A stretch of DNA of 64,000 bases from Leptobrachium leishanense (Eukaryota; Chordata; Amphibia; Anura; Megophryidae), in contig CM019065.1 in NCBI GenBank assembly GCA_009667805.1, positions 151,254,101 through 151,318,100 on the forward strand. Direction: 5' to 3'. The notes below the pieces were generated by a model. It was not told the origin of the DNA. It saw nothing but the letters and a program-made list of their open reading frames with translations, and made no database searches. The translations under genes and the position numbers were made by a program. Below, one piece after another: positions 13,199 to 25,078 of the stretch; the stretch's first letter is position 1, and each line of letters starts with the position of its first letter.

Positions 13199-14650
13199 GA
13201 CAACAAGAATGGCTTAAATAAGTTGTTGAATATGCCTAGGCAAAGATCTATCTCCATCATATAGACTTTCTTTTTCTTTTTTTCAAATTGAACATTTTAT
13301 GTACGTATCATTTGTGAGAAAAAATAGTCCCACTTAAGCACTTTGTCACTTAATCACAACGCATTAAAGTGCCAAGATTACAGTGCTGACAAACACCAGC
13401 GTTCCACAATAGTACAATCCTAAAAGCAACAGAAGCTTCACAGTGGCCTTTGTAAAGGAGACAAGAAAAAGTCACCCGACATGAGCCTTCCAGTACCAAA
13501 ATTGATTTCGCTCATTACATTGTAGTAAACTGAAAAGCAGTCATTAGCATATCAAAAACCTGTTTGCATACCTTTTTATAGAAAGATTAGTGTGTCCCCT
13601 GTGGAGAAATATTTTTTGTTTTTATCTCTATTTATAGTCACCCTGTATTACTGTAAACAAGCTGCAAATAGCAGCTCTGAACCTCACTATCAAAAAGTTC
13701 AAACTTCTTAATGCATTACAACAGCTAGGGAGAGGGCAGTATATGGGGTGAGTACCTGGGTAACTCACTACTGTAAAGTGATTAGATTCAGAGGGTTATA
13801 ATTGCTGAAAAATCACCTTACAGTAAAGCTACAAGGGGTTATTGTAAATACCCCTTTTCACATTATTTTGGTATATTTTTATTTTTATAAAGCTGTGTTG
13901 CGAATAATCTCATTATGATCTCTAAAAATCCCCATAGACAGGATATCTGACCAGTTTTAGTACCGGTCTTTGTCACATGTACTGCATTTGACACAAAGGC
14001 TATTTTTTTCTCTATGCAATAATAAACGGTGTAATATTAAGGACACCATCTAGAGTTTAGAACCTTTCATTCCAACAGTATTTCTATAAAGGTTAAGTGA
14101 ATAGATTTATAGATTAACAAATTGACATCTTTTAACTCAGGACAACAATGTCTGTGCAAAATTTTTATATTACCCAATATTGTTAACTGCGCATCCCGTG
14201 TTTCAAATAAATGTTCTGATAAAAATGAATTTGGCATAAAGTGCATGGTATTGAAGGGGTTCAAAGACTGAAGCTCCATCTTTCTGTAAAAGAACAGTTC
14301 TCCTAGCTGTTCAAGCAGCTTCTACACCTTGGCAGACCTGTCCGAGGTGCTGAGAATCTGGGGCCAAATTCTGGAGCCCATTTGACAACAAATTTTGTTT
14401 GCAACAGATTTCCATTAAATGCAATGTGCCAGTATTTGACCAGATCCAGTTTACTTGACATTGAACTCTTGGAGCTTTTGAACATCGAGTATACTTGATC
14501 ATCATGGTGAAAGTGTTAAAATCAACTTAACTGCAAGTGAATTGATTATACTGGCTTTGGTAAATTCTGGACCCAATCTCTTCCATGTAGTTTCTGGGCA
14601 CTTTCAAAATGTGGGTGAAATAACAATCCAATGCATTATAAAAAGACACA
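13199..14650. other. no gene seen; diverged repeat text
   Basis: About 13630-13850 contains the reverse copy of the interspersed repeat also seen near 5030 and 7460. I recognise nothing else, and the open frames are short. Confidence 0.55.
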
Positions 14651-14832
14651 CAGGGCTATTCAGAGAGAGGTGAAAAGCAGGAGAATGACTGGAGAATGGA
14701 AAATTCTAGGTCAGAATAGCCGATTTGGAAAGTGAGATAACTGGGAGAATTTTTCTGGTTTGGCTATTTTGACCTAGAATTTTCACTTCTCCAGTCATTC
14801 TCCTGCTTTTCACCTCTCTCTGAATAACCCTG
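14651..14832. mobile_element. short CAGGGCTATTC foldback MITE with 3-bp TSD
   Basis: CAGGGCTATTCAGAGAGAGG is mirrored at the right end, and nearly the whole 182 bp pairs with itself. A 3-bp duplication ACA lies at 14648-14650 and 14833-14835. The termini match the larger CAGGGTTATCC family, so it is probably a short relative. Confidence 0.85.
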
Positions 14833-14835
14833 ACA

Positions 14836-15560
14836 ATGAATCCACTGAATTTGTTTAAACACAGTGTCAGGTTTATTTGTTACAAAATAATGTAAACCAA
14901 ATCAAAATGCAAAATACACACAACAAATGTTATACAAAGTATTTTGTTTTACATTGCATTATAAATAGTACTAGAGAATAAGAAGGTTCTTTCAAGTAAA
15001 ACATGCAGCAACTATATCTTTTTGAGTAAAAAAAAAAGGAAAAATCTGTGGTTGCCGACTCAGACTGTTCCCATCTTTTTTGTACTATAAATGCACCACG
15101 ATTATTTTATTACTAACAATCTAGGCACTTATTTCTAGCCAGAAATGTTCACTTTTATTTATTAATAGCCGAGAAAGTTCACATACTGAAACATTCATGA
15201 ACTATTGGATTGTCGCTCACCCTTTTCAGAATGACTCACAGGGGAGGGCTGGCAAGGGGGGGGGGGTGGCAAATGCTCCCTGGGCCAGTAGAATATAAGA
15301 CCTGTGAGACACAAGTTTATAAACCCATTCACTATTAAATAAACTGAGGTGCCACGGTGCTGCCTACACACACAGCAGGGCAGGAGAAAGGTTGCCAAGG
15401 GGCCTATTTACTCATTGGTAGGAGAGTTGGTATATATAAATTTGGGGGGGGGGACACCATGTAATAAAAATCTGTAGTAAGGATATTTAATTCATATCTA
15501 ATATAAAATATTCTATGAGAAAAGCAGGAAACTATACAAAAGGTGTGAGATGTGCTTTAT
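14836..15560. other. no gene seen
   Basis: AT-rich sequence with homopolymer runs (poly-A near 15028, poly-G near 15256 and 15445). No coding motif or recognisable element border. Confidence 0.5.
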
Positions 15561-15865
15561 CCTCCCTGGTGGTCTGATTATATGATTTTTTTTGAAGGTC
15601 AAAGTGGTACATTGTTTTCAGTGGATTTTTTTTTAAATAAAATCTCCCGCTGGTCCCGCCTCCCCCGCGTCACGGTACTCGCAGGGAAGGGAACCCGGAA
15701 GCGGGATGCCGTGATTGGACGGAGGAGACTGCGGGAGGACATTGAGGGAATGCAGGTACTGCATGTACAGGTAATGCATGTATCCAGCCTGAGTGTGGCT
15801 CAGGGTTACCATTTTCGGCACTGAAATTTAACCCTGAGCCACACTTGGGATTACCGCCAAGAAGG
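15561..15865. repeat. MITE with CCTCCCTGG end, TTAA-type
   Basis: The left end CCTCCCTGGTGGTCTGATTA is mirrored by TTACCGCCAAGAAGG, followed by TTAA at 15866-15869. Internal GTGTGGCTCAGGGTTACC text is shared with 7728-8094. Such ends are very common in frog genomes, as far as I know. Confidence 0.7.
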
Positions 15866-15997
15866 TTAATGTTATTTCTTTTGGGGGGGTTGCAAAAAGG
15901 CTGATTGCTAGTGAATTGTCCCCTGGGCCGACATTTACCAGCCCTCTTCTGGTGACTCATTACTGGAGAGCATCCTACAATTTGGATCTCCAGCTAT

Positions 15998-17293
15998 TAG
16001 GGTTGCACCGATACCACATTTTTAGGATGGAGTACAAGTACCGATACTTTTTTTCAGGTATTCACCGATAACGAGTACCGATACTTTCATATAAAGTCAT
16101 GTGACCGCTTTCCAATAAATAATTTAGGGCCACATTACACTCTTAACGGTAACGTTAACACTCACCTGCGTGAGCATTAACATTAGCCGCGGTGTCTACC
16201 GCATATTACAATCCAACTTCTACAGAATCCGTTAACACCAGCCTAAAAATAAAAAAACAGAATCCTATACTCGCCTCCTGTCCCGCGGCAAGGATCGCGT
16301 CTCTGTCCACCTCTTCCGGCTTTCGGGAGCAGGGAAAGACTGGGGGAAAAAGTCCCCCCAGTCTCTCCCTGCGTATCACTACGCGGACCGGCTGGATCTC
16401 GCGTGACGAGATCCGGCAGGTCATGTAACCGCCGGCGTCTGGCTCAATGGAGTCCTATGGACTCCATCGAGTGGATGCTTGTGGCTGCGCTCAGCGCTGC
16501 TGCGAGCATCGCGGGCCCATAGCACGAGCTAACAATGCAGGCAGCTTTTTAAGCGCCTGCATTGTAATTCCACGATAAAATGGGGGTGGTAGGGGGAAAA
16601 ACTGCGGGCACAGTTTTTTCTCCCTACCGTCCCCGTTTTAGCGTGGAGATTGTAATTTAGCCCCTAGAATTTTGCTGAAAGCCTGTCCAATTTATGTTTA
16701 TATTGAAATGTATGACCAGACACCCCATTTACCCACTGCACAGCCTGCACATACCCTGACCACGCACCTCATCTCAGATATATGTATACCCACTCAGATA
16801 CATGTATCTACTTTTCAACCATACATGTACACAGACCTCAGACCATATACACACACTCAGATACATGTATATAGACCTCAAACCAAACATACCCACTCAG
16901 TAGATCTATGTATACAGACCTCAGACCAGACATACCCACTCACATGTATGCAGACCTTAGACCAGACACAGGGGCTGCTGGCCGGATGGATTAAAAGCAT
17001 TTGGCCAGCGATCCCCTCTGGCCAGCCTCGTTACCAAGCATTCGCAGGGCAGTGATGCTCTGTGACGTGCTCTTGCGAGATCTCAACTGGAGGCAGCTTC
17101 ACAGGCTCCAGAGCCCAGCGGCCGCTCAGCAACGCGGCGGGCCGGAGGGGAACGCTGGCAAAATGCTTTTAATGCATCCGGCCACCTTCCCCAGCCCCGC
17201 GGATAACGGCAAGCCAGCCCAGCGCTGGCTTCCGGTATCGGGGCATTTGCAAATGGCAGTATCGATACCAATACTAGTATCGGTGCATCCCTG
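15998..17293. mobile_element. hAT element, TAGGGTTGCACCGATA family, with nested MITE
   Basis: The left end TAGGGTTGCACCGATACC and the right end TATCGGTGCATCCCTG form the TIR. A perfect 8-bp duplication CCAGCTAT flanks the element (15990-15997 and 17294-17301). It is the same family as 4296-4910. A Harbinger-like MITE is inserted at 16127-16664. About 16780-16960 is a degenerate repeat of CACTCAGATACATGTAT and CAGACCTCAGACCA. Confidence 0.9.
16127..16664. mobile_element. Harbinger-like MITE, GGGCC..ATTAC family
   Basis: GGGCCACATTACACTC follows TTA at the left, and GATTGTAATTTAGCCCC precedes TAG at the right. The 30243-30788 copy of the same family has a clean TTA duplication. Here one border has mutated. 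Confidence 0.7.
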
Positions 17294-17301
17294 CCAGCTA
17301 T

Positions 17302-17943
17302 TATGAATTATCACCTTACTGGAAATATTCTGTGTAGCTATTTAACTAGTACAGCTGTGGTTTTACAGTAGCAGGAGTCTTCAATCCCACCTAGCATGTA
17401 CTTAACACTTCTATCAATAAGATGTCATAGAGAAGTGATAAAAACAACACAAATTTAGACAGGGGAGGGCATTCGGATAAGGCCTGGGTGGGACAACTAC
17501 AAACAACCAAAATCTTTGCAACTGAAGCAAACCTTTTATAAATTCGGACTTCTTTTAATAGGCAGAATGTGATGATGCAGCTATGCAAGTGTCTCAGGGG
17601 GCAAATCTACCTGTATACGTGTCCCGTTCCCAATTTCCAGTCCTCCCCTGAATTTAGGTAACAGTACATAAATAATTTCTGTTAAAGTTTCACTTAAAAA
17701 TCCACTTTTTATCAAGTTACACAAAGTAGGAAAAATATTAGTATGTTTTAGAAAAATAAAAAGCGAAAATATTTAGTAAACAAAGCACTATAATCCCAGA
17801 AATATGAGCATTTTTTTTATAAGCGATGTTTGAGCACTGTGCAGCATTATATAGTGCCTTTTAAAAGGGGACGAGACGGATGTGATAATGTTTAGTTTAG
17901 TGCTTGTTAACATAGTGTACACTGGGTTGCAGGTAACATGTAA
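17302..17943. other. no gene seen
   Basis: Short open frames only, with no recognisable element ends. Confidence 0.5.
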
Positions 17944-17951
17944 TCCTAACT

Positions 17952-18087
17952 CAGGGGTCAGCAAACTTGGCTCCCTGATGTTTTGGGAACTACATCTCCC
18001 ATGATGCTCAGTCACCCATTAGGCTGACTGAGCCACATGGGAAATGTAGTTCACAAAACATCAGGGAGCCAAGTTTGCCGACCCCTG
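17952..18087. mobile_element. hAT hairpin MITE, CAGGGGTCAGCAAAC family
   Basis: A near-perfect 136-bp hairpin with ends CAGGGGTCAGCAAACTTGG and its complement. The perfect 8-bp duplication TCCTAACT lies at 17944-17951 and 18088-18095. Confidence 0.95.
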
Positions 18088-18269
18088 TCCTAACTCATGT
18101 AAACACAAACCTATCCTACCATCCAGTTATACATCCAGATGTGTTGCTAAGCTTGAACAAAAAATTCTGACATTGCAGTACCCAGACCTATGAATGCAAA
18201 CGCAAAATCTAACTGCAATGACATGTGCAAGGGAGGTCCAAAAGGAAGATTAAAATTAATGAAATAATA

Positions 18270-18870
18270 ATGCTAACGCAATATTTTTTAAATAATACTT
18301 GTGGGGAAAAAAATGCTAAATAGTGCTTTGAAGACCTTAAAACCCTTCTTGGTGATGAAGCCCCACGTCTCCATAAGGTCCACAAGTAGTTTAGCAGATT
18401 CAAGTATGATGTCTGTGATGAACCTAGAGAGAGATGCCCCCACAAGTTCATGGATGACACCATGGTGGCCAAGGTGAAGGAATTTCTGGATCGGGAACCT
18501 CAAACCATTCTCAAAATATTTATGGAAGAGTTCAACATTCCAAATTCAAGCATCTTGAGGATTGTTCGTGAGGAGTTGGACTTCACCAAGAAGTGCACCA
18601 GCTGGGTTTCACGTTTGTTGAACGTAGAATAGCTGAGCTTAATTAATTAGTTCCACGTCGTGTTCGATGATGGAGAATCTGCCAACTTCAAGACAAGTGT
18701 CACTGCAGCAGCTGGCTACGCTGACATTTTCAGGGCTGTTTTGATAAGTGGATACACCACTTGAAAATATGTGTGGAGCGGGTAATGATTATGTTGAGAA
18801 ATGGTGAATAAACAAGCTTTCGATGAAATTTTTTGAGTTCGCATTATTTCTTGGATTTTTAACCTTACTT
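18270..18870 (+). pseudogene. mariner-like transposase remnant
   Basis: The frame at 18450-18632 reads a helix-turn-helix-like segment (EPQTILKIFMEEFNIPNSS, then KKCTSWVSRLLN). This resembles the second DNA-binding helix region and the linker of mariner transposases. Near 18750-18800, text resembling a mariner C-terminus (aromatic, then a basic run, then a stop) follows in another frame. The catalytic core is missing. The superfamily assignment is tentative. Confidence 0.35.
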
Positions 18871-18879
18871 TTGTCCCTC

Positions 18880-19240
18880 CCCTCATAGCTAAACTATAAT
18901 CTGCTGCCCTAAATGATCATAATCCCAACCTAATGCTAATCCTAGTGTCCACAACCCCAGCCTGTTTATTTGTAATCCAAATGCCTTTAACCCTAGTTAT
19001 TAGAATAGAGTTCCCCGTTTTGTAAATATATTATTTTAATGCCTTGTAGCTTGCTCCAATGGTGTATCCGTATGTCTTTATAACCCTTGCATGATCATAA
19101 TTTTAATAATACTAATATGTGCAACTGACTATCATAACCCTAACTTTAAAATCCGCGACCTTAACCTCTTGAAATAAATTCTGATGCCCATAACCTTAAC
19201 TCTTATCCATCTAAATTGGGAATGTAAACATTTGCAAAAA
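18880..19240 (+). repeat. degenerate CCCTAA-containing low-order repeat
   Basis: Variants of ATAACCCTAACTTTAA and ATCCTAGTGTCCACAACC recur with an irregular spacing of about 25-60 bp. It looks like an old satellite or an interspersed repeat. It is too irregular to be telomeric. Confidence 0.35.
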
Positions 19241-19541
19241 ATGAATCCAGAGAACACCTACACAATATACAATATAATAATTAGGATGTTTCAGACAGTA
19301 AATGTTATGTGTGCTGTGAGCAATTTAGTGAACCCCTTTCTCCTTTCTTCAAGAGTATTCACTGACCTTGGAATTGATCGCAAAACTGCATATTTTAGGC
19401 CAAAATATGCTGATGTGCACAATAAGTGGAATTTGCCTATTCTGGCCTAATATATTCAATTCCTCCAGAAGCATCTTAACTTGGTGAAAAACCTTATAGG
19501 TTACAATTGGGAAAAAAAAAAAAAGGAAATATGGTTTAAGG

Positions 19542-19677
19542 CAGGGGTGGGCACTTACGGCCCTCCAGATATTTTGAAACTACATTTCCCTTGAGGCTCT
19601 ACAAACCTAATGAGCAGCCGAGCATCACAGGAAATGTAGTTTCAAAACATCTGGAGGGCCGTAAGTGCCCACCCCTG
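19542..19677. mobile_element. hAT hairpin MITE, CAGGGGTGGGCAC family
   Basis: A 136-bp hairpin with ends CAGGGGTGGGCACTTACGG and its complement. The perfect 8-bp duplication GTTTAAGG lies at 19534-19541 and 19678-19685. Confidence 0.95.
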
Positions 19678-20436
19678 GTTTAAGGTATGTGTATGGATTG
19701 AGGACTTCACTGGTTTTATCTTTTTAGGTTTCTGATTGAAGACCTTGATTAATGTATTGGCAAATCCTCAGGGTCTGAGCCCTGAACTTCCTAGGATTAT
19801 TCAACACATTGGTAAATGACCAGTAGATGTCATATTTTAGGTCCGAAAAGCTGAACTGGAAAATAGTGAGATGGGGGGGGGGGGTTCTAAATGCAGTTAA
19901 TATATATTATTGTTATATCTATCGGATGGAGAAGAAGGAACATAATAAACATTTTAGCAATACAAGTACATCCAAAGGAGCCTATATTTTGGAAATAACC
20001 TTATGCTTGTCTGACATTGCAAGGAACACAGGTAACGAAGGTCGAATTATCAATCTAAAAAGTCGTTTCTGAAAAAGTAAGCCTGATCAGTGATTTTGTA
20101 ATCACAAATGTACCCAATATACTGTAGAGGAGAAAGGTTATTGTTTGCCGCCTGTACTCTGTTCTGTTAGTTTGATAATAAAGGGCATTGTGGTCCAGCA
20201 GCTGGTGGAGTGTCCTTGATGGCCTTTCCATTGGTGGATGTGTGCCTCTTACATAGAAACCAGACACTGATTCAAGCCATTTCAGAGCAGTTGGATTGAT
20301 ATGATCACTCCAAAAATTAGCCTTATGACTCTAACTGACATAGGGTGTAATGAGTTCTGGTGAATAACCTGTAGATGCTCACTAAATTGAGGTAATTCTG
20401 CTATACTTAAAATCTGGATGTCATGACTGAATCCGC

Positions 20437-20487
20437 TCAATCGTCCTCGTTCTCTTCATTTGCTTCTTGCATCAGATGTTTTAGTTT
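20437..20487 (-). CDS. NT5DC4: NT5DC4-like terminal coding exon (exon I of nine)
   Basis: The acceptor TTTACTTTGTTACAG ends at 20488. The exon then reads 16 residues (KLKHLMQEANEENEDD) to TGA at 20437-20439. It joins in phase 0 to the exon at 23640-23741. An acidic C-terminal tail is also characteristic of NT5C2, where it is a longer acidic run. The 3' UTR must lie below 20437, but no canonical polyadenylation signal on the minus strand could be fixed. Confidence 0.75.
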   Translation of the reverse strand, partial: KLKHLMQEANEENEDD

Positions 20488-20989
20488 CTGTAACAAAGTA
20501 AACATCTAAGAGTTAGGTAGTGCTCACGGCTAATTAAGCCATATAGATTCTGTTCTGATTAATAAACTTGCTAGCAAACCCTGAAAAAAAACTGAACAGC
20601 ACATCCAGTGTGCTCCATAAGCTTAATGGAAAAGAAGTCTAAATAATGTAACAGATCTCTGTGCCCCAACAAGGTCACATCTGCCAATGCCGCTACCTTG
20701 CTGGACACTCGGGTTCTCCTTGTGTCTCCTGTTTCTTTCTCCAGTCCTTAGCCGCAGCTTAAAGACAGGTACATAGAGAACCTTGTTAGCATCCCCCAGA
20801 AATAAGCCGAAGCTGTAGACCTGGAGCCTTTCGTTGACAGCGAGCAGAATATAGCTGCTACCCAAACCATGAGCCGTGACTTCAAGTAGGGTCAGAATAG
20901 AACTGTTTTTTAATCAGAGGACAAGCACAGATATTTATGTGATCAAACAGGGGTCATTTACAGTCACAAAATCACAACATCTTCTAGGG

Positions 20990-21125
20990 CAGGGGTCAGC
21001 AACCTTGGCTCCCTGATGTTTTGGGAACTACATTTCTCATAATGCTCAGTCACCCATTAGGCTGACTGAGCCTCATGGGAAATGTAGTTCCCAAAACATC
21101 AGGGAGCCAAGGTTGCTGACCCCTG
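20990..21125. mobile_element. hAT hairpin MITE, CAGGGGTCAGCAACC family
   Basis: A hairpin of 136 bp closely similar to 17952-18087. The perfect 8-bp duplication TTCTAGGG lies at 20982-20989 and 21126-21133. It sits in the intron between the last two NT5DC4-like coding exons. Confidence 0.95.
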
Positions 21126-21267
21126 TTCTAGGGGGACCTAATTATACTGAAACAGATAATTGCACAAACATTTGCCTTTTGGAAGGGGAAATCTAATTGC
21201 ATTAGGTCAGTTTGATTAGACAGTTACATTAAACATTAAATAGCATTTCTAAACAGGTTGCTAGGCA

Positions 21268-21318
21268 ACGCTCCTGACGAAGCCGCATCTCTAAAGGGGC
21301 GAAAAGTGCGTTGAGCGT
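21268..21318 (+). ncRNA. hammerhead-ribozyme-like motif
   Basis: Stem I arms ACGCTC and GAGCGT pair perfectly and flank the core CTGACGA at 21274-21280. Stem II is a GCC/GGC pair, followed by GAAA. The cleavage-position triplet before stem I is GTT, which obeys the NUH rule. One extra A lies between the CTGANGA box and stem II, as in most other copies in this window. This is predicted from sequence only. Confidence 0.5.
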
Positions 21319-22257
21319 GGTACCTTCATTATGGGGTTTTAGCCCTTTTAACTGTCACTTATTTTTTCTTTTGGCTGCCATATGTTGATCAGACATTGAA
21401 ATACTTCTGCCTTAATATGCCATTTAGGCTCTATTTATAATCTTTATTACTACTCATGCTATGGTCAATCTACTTATGCTTCTGACTATTTTCAACAAGT
21501 CGTTCCTTCTTTAGGAACACGAGAGGGACAGATTAGAAATCATATTGAGTTTAGGGTCATTCCTTAAGAGTATACTTTATTTTCCTTACGAATATAACTA
21601 ATTGTGGTGAATTTTCAAAGTCCTCTTGGGGCATATGCCATTTGGTTTATATGCTTATGTTATCATTTGATGTATTCCGTGACCTATGTGCATCCCCTGT
21701 ACCTTGAAACTGCATTCAAGCTGTAAACAGTATATGTATTTTGCCATTAGGAGTTATTAATTATTCTTTGTTTTTTATATTGATTCCTTTTTCTTGGTAA
21801 TGTTCTTCCTCAATATTTTTTGGGGACACACTGAGATCTGCTATGATGTCAATTTCTTTAAGGTGGTAATACTTCCTATGTAAACACCAGTCATAGCTAC
21901 CATTATTATTGAAGTGAATGCATTTGCACACAGGTGCACTTGTGATACCAATATGCATGATTAGTAGTGCAGTGTTTCTAATGTTGGCTCTACGTTGGAT
22001 GGCATTTTCATTCAGTTGTACTAGTTTACACATGAGACTTACTGAATTGTGTTTTTTCACTATACATTTGGCATTGTCCAATAATAAAGTTATGTTTTTA
22101 ACCTCCCCTGTCCATCTAGGGCGAGGGATTGTTCCTTCACTCTCTATCCCTTTTTTTTATATTTTATTAGGGTTCAATCGCAGTTGGTCATCGGGTCTTA
22201 CCATTTAGAGATTAGGGATCTCTTTTGTTACTGGAAGGCTAATCTGTATTTGTGTTT
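21319..22257. other. intronic sequence, no gene seen
   Basis: No recognisable coding motif. It may be an old retroelement body attached to the hammerhead-like motifs at either side, but I cannot identify a protein. Confidence 0.4.
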
Positions 22258-22300
22258 TACCTGCTGATGAAGCCGGTTCGCCGGCGAAACGCGTCCTGGA
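22258..22300 (+). ncRNA. hammerhead-ribozyme-like motif
   Basis: CTGATGA at 22264-22270 is followed by one A, stem II GCCGG/CCGGC with a TTCG loop, GAAA, and the palindrome ACGCGT as a zero-loop stem III ending in C. Stem I pairs only partly. The stable UUCG tetraloop is notable. Confidence 0.5.
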
Positions 22301-23639
22301 GTGTTTTAAATTTTTTTTATTAAAAAGCGATCATTTTTTAACCCTGCTGTCTGGAGATCGATTTTGTAGTGTTTTTTTGGATTTTCATTCCTAGTTAAAA
22401 AAATCCATATGCGATCGAAAAGAGCCAAGGAGGGCTCCCCAAGAGAAAGTTTTAAATTGGCTGTCTCTTTTATATGGAATTTGGATCCACAGAGTTATAC
22501 TATGAGATTTCCCCGATTTGTTTTCTATATACCTATTTGTATGAGGAATTTAAAGAAGAATACTAAGGTGGATGGGGACCTGAGAATAAGGAAGAAAAAT
22601 ACTCATATGTCGATATTTCTAGAGCCAGTTTAGGCTCTCTATATGTGAGTGTCCAATTTTAGAATTATAAAATTGTCACAATTTAAAGGTGTGCTTCACT
22701 ATTATTTTTCTTTACATATTTCCTTATATACGAAGTGGAGACCAAAAGAAAGATTGAACTGAACACATAAGAATTGTGTATGTAAAAAAGATTTTTTATT
22801 CGTCTGTTCTAACAGAGAGCGCTTTACCTATCTTTTCCATTGCATGAACCTGTTTGGGTTTAAATTTGTTTTTTGGGGAAACCACCAGTTTAGGTATATA
22901 GCAACATAAATTGGTGTGCTGGAAGTGTATTGGTGTGGCGCTCCACTTATATCCGATATATTTAATAAACACAATTCAAATGCAAAAACTGGTTAATTTT
23001 TCCAGATTTCTTTAACCATGTTACGACCAAGTGGTTTTCCATTTAACCATTTGCAGGACCCAATGGTTTCATAAAAAACTCATGCACACACCTACACACA
23101 CAACTTAAATGTATTGTAATGCCCTTGCAGTGCATTTAGAGACTATATTTCCTATTTGACAGGCAGATAGTTCCCTCTGTTGATCAATCTCAGTAAGACA
23201 GATGAGACGGCCACAAATTTCTGTGGGGGCAGTTTGGATTTTGCCGATTTTGGTTCTGGTGGTAATAAGTAAAATAGTTTAATTTACCATAGTAGAATAA
23301 AGTCTATCACTTTTAAATCAAATGTATATGAGATCACTCTAACTGACTAATTAAATACAGGTATATATATAAAAAAACATAAGCTTTAGATATTTTCTAT
23401 AAATTTGCTTATGATGCACCTGCCCTGAACATGTTACCAATCATATGTTAAAGTGGTCATCTTGGAAGATAATTAGAAAACTGTAATCTTAATTTAATTC
23501 TTTCATCTCTACATCAGTCGCCAAGTTCTTCACCGCTTGTTATAAGTGGTGCTATTTTTGAGTATCATGTTTTACTAACTTTATATGTGACAGTGGTCAG
23601 AAAAAAAGTGTTTAGCAAAATAAAGTCTGCTATGATCAC
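22301..23639. other. intronic sequence, no gene seen
   Basis: The open frame at 22409-22633 is basic and has no recognised domain. The rest is AT-rich. Confidence 0.45.
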
Positions 23640-23741
23640 CTGTTTTTCATACAAGCCAAGGTGCTGCAATTGCTGCTCAACAAGTTTTGCGGGTTCTGGC
23701 CCTTCCACACTCACGCGTTCCACTGTAGATTCATGTGGCAT
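23640..23741 (-). CDS. NT5DC4: NT5DC4-like coding exon H
   Basis: This phase 0-0 exon encodes 34 residues beginning MPHESTVERV, after an acceptor ending TTTTGAG and before a CAG|GTGATC donor. The MPHESTVE start is the same junction peptide that follows the last catalytic-domain exon in NT5C2, a strong family marker. The remaining residues (KLVEQQLQHLGLYEKQ) form an amphipathic helix leading into the acidic tail. The C-terminal region is shorter than in NT5C2. Confidence 0.88.
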
Positions 23742-23879
23742 CTCAAAAGAACAAAGTATAGATTAGGAACATGATATGATTTAAAAGGACTTCAAAGTAG
23801 GAATGCTTCCCCATCGGCAATAAACCCTACACACCGTAGATTGGGAGTGAACGACCATTCAAAACACTGATTGTGACAA

Positions 23880-23996
23880 GTCAGTTGTAAACTTAACCAG
23901 TACGCTTTTAAACTTACCAATGCCGTAGACTTTAATGATTATGGTTCATTTACCAGCTCTTTGGTTAATTTTACATTTGACTTGTAACAGATCCTA
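23880..23996. repeat. short palindromic MITE remnant
   Basis: TGACAAGTCAGTTGTAAACTT is mirrored by ACATTTGACTTGTAAC. The text is related to the hairpin MITE at 1662-1793. Confidence 0.45.
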
Positions 23997-24116
23997 GGGT
24001 TCGCAAACAATTCTATGGCCTCTATTCTAACCAAGCTGTAAAACAAGGGGCTGTATCCATTATTGTCAATGCATGTAGACGTAACCATGGCGTCTCAAAG
24101 CCGCAATCAAAACCAA

Positions 24117-25017
24117 CAGGGTTATCCAAAGAGATTCGAATTGCTTGAGAAAGGTAACCGAATGCTGAAAATCAGCGTTCGGTTACCTTTCCTGGCCATT
24201 CGGCTATCCGGAGAGCAGGCAATTCGCCAAATCCTGTCGAATTGCCTGCACATACGGTGCCTGTTCGGTCCCTGTTCGAGGGCAGTGAAATCCCCATGAA
24301 AAAGCACTGCTTCGGCTATTCAGAGAACACAAACCAGCAGTGAAAGGTTCCCCTAATGCCGTGCCATTCGGGGGTTTAATTCGGCAGGTTTATTCAGGAG
24401 AATCCCATAGACTTCAATGTTAAAAATATTCCCGTTTTAATTCAATATGTAATAAACCGTTCATTATAAAATTCTGCAGCAAAAAGTCTCTTTATTTATA
24501 GATTTTTTAGGATACTTTAAGCATTTTTCAGAATTTTTAAAAAAAAAATTAAAAGTTCGACTTTGTTTTTATTTTTTTTTCAGTTTGCTTATTTGTTTTG
24601 TAACAGCCCTCTTTATTATCATTCCCTGGACCTCCTGTGAAAATTTCAGACATTTTCGCTCAGTAGTTTCTTTGCAAACAGCGTTTCATTTTCCCAGATT
24701 CATACAAATGGTTTTTCTAATTTATTCACTGCCTCCTCTACGTCACAGCTGCTTCGGCTCTGTGTGATTCGGCTCCTGTTCGGCTCCTGTTCGGCTTCTT
24801 CGAAGGTTAATCCAGATGTTTTTGCTTGTTTTCAGCATGCATTCGGTTAGTTTTCGTCAGGTTTGCGGCAGCTTTTCCCTGCAATTCGGGGACCCTGTGG
24901 TGCTTGCTGAATACACCGCAGGGTCACCGAAATGCAATCGGCAAAAGGAACCGAATTGAAGAGAACGAAAAGTCACCGAACGTGCGGTGACTTTTCGAAT
25001 CTCTTTGGATAACCCTG
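24117..25017. mobile_element. CAGGGTTATCC foldback element (copy 2, inverted)
   Basis: Full length at 901 bp with ends CAGGGTTATCCAAAGAGATT and its complement. The 3-bp duplication CAA lies at 24114-24116 and 25018-25020. Orientation is opposite to the other copies: the GGTAACCGAA hairpin comes first. No transposase. Confidence 0.93.
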
Positions 25018-25078
25018 CAAGTCACACACTTTGCTTGCGGCTCAACTGTTACAACGCCTTACTGTAAAACGCCTCCTA

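Noticed and set aside
18880..19240. Interstitial telomere-like (CCCTAA) repeat
   Set aside because: The motif is irregular and interspersed. The spacing does not fit a TTAGGG array.
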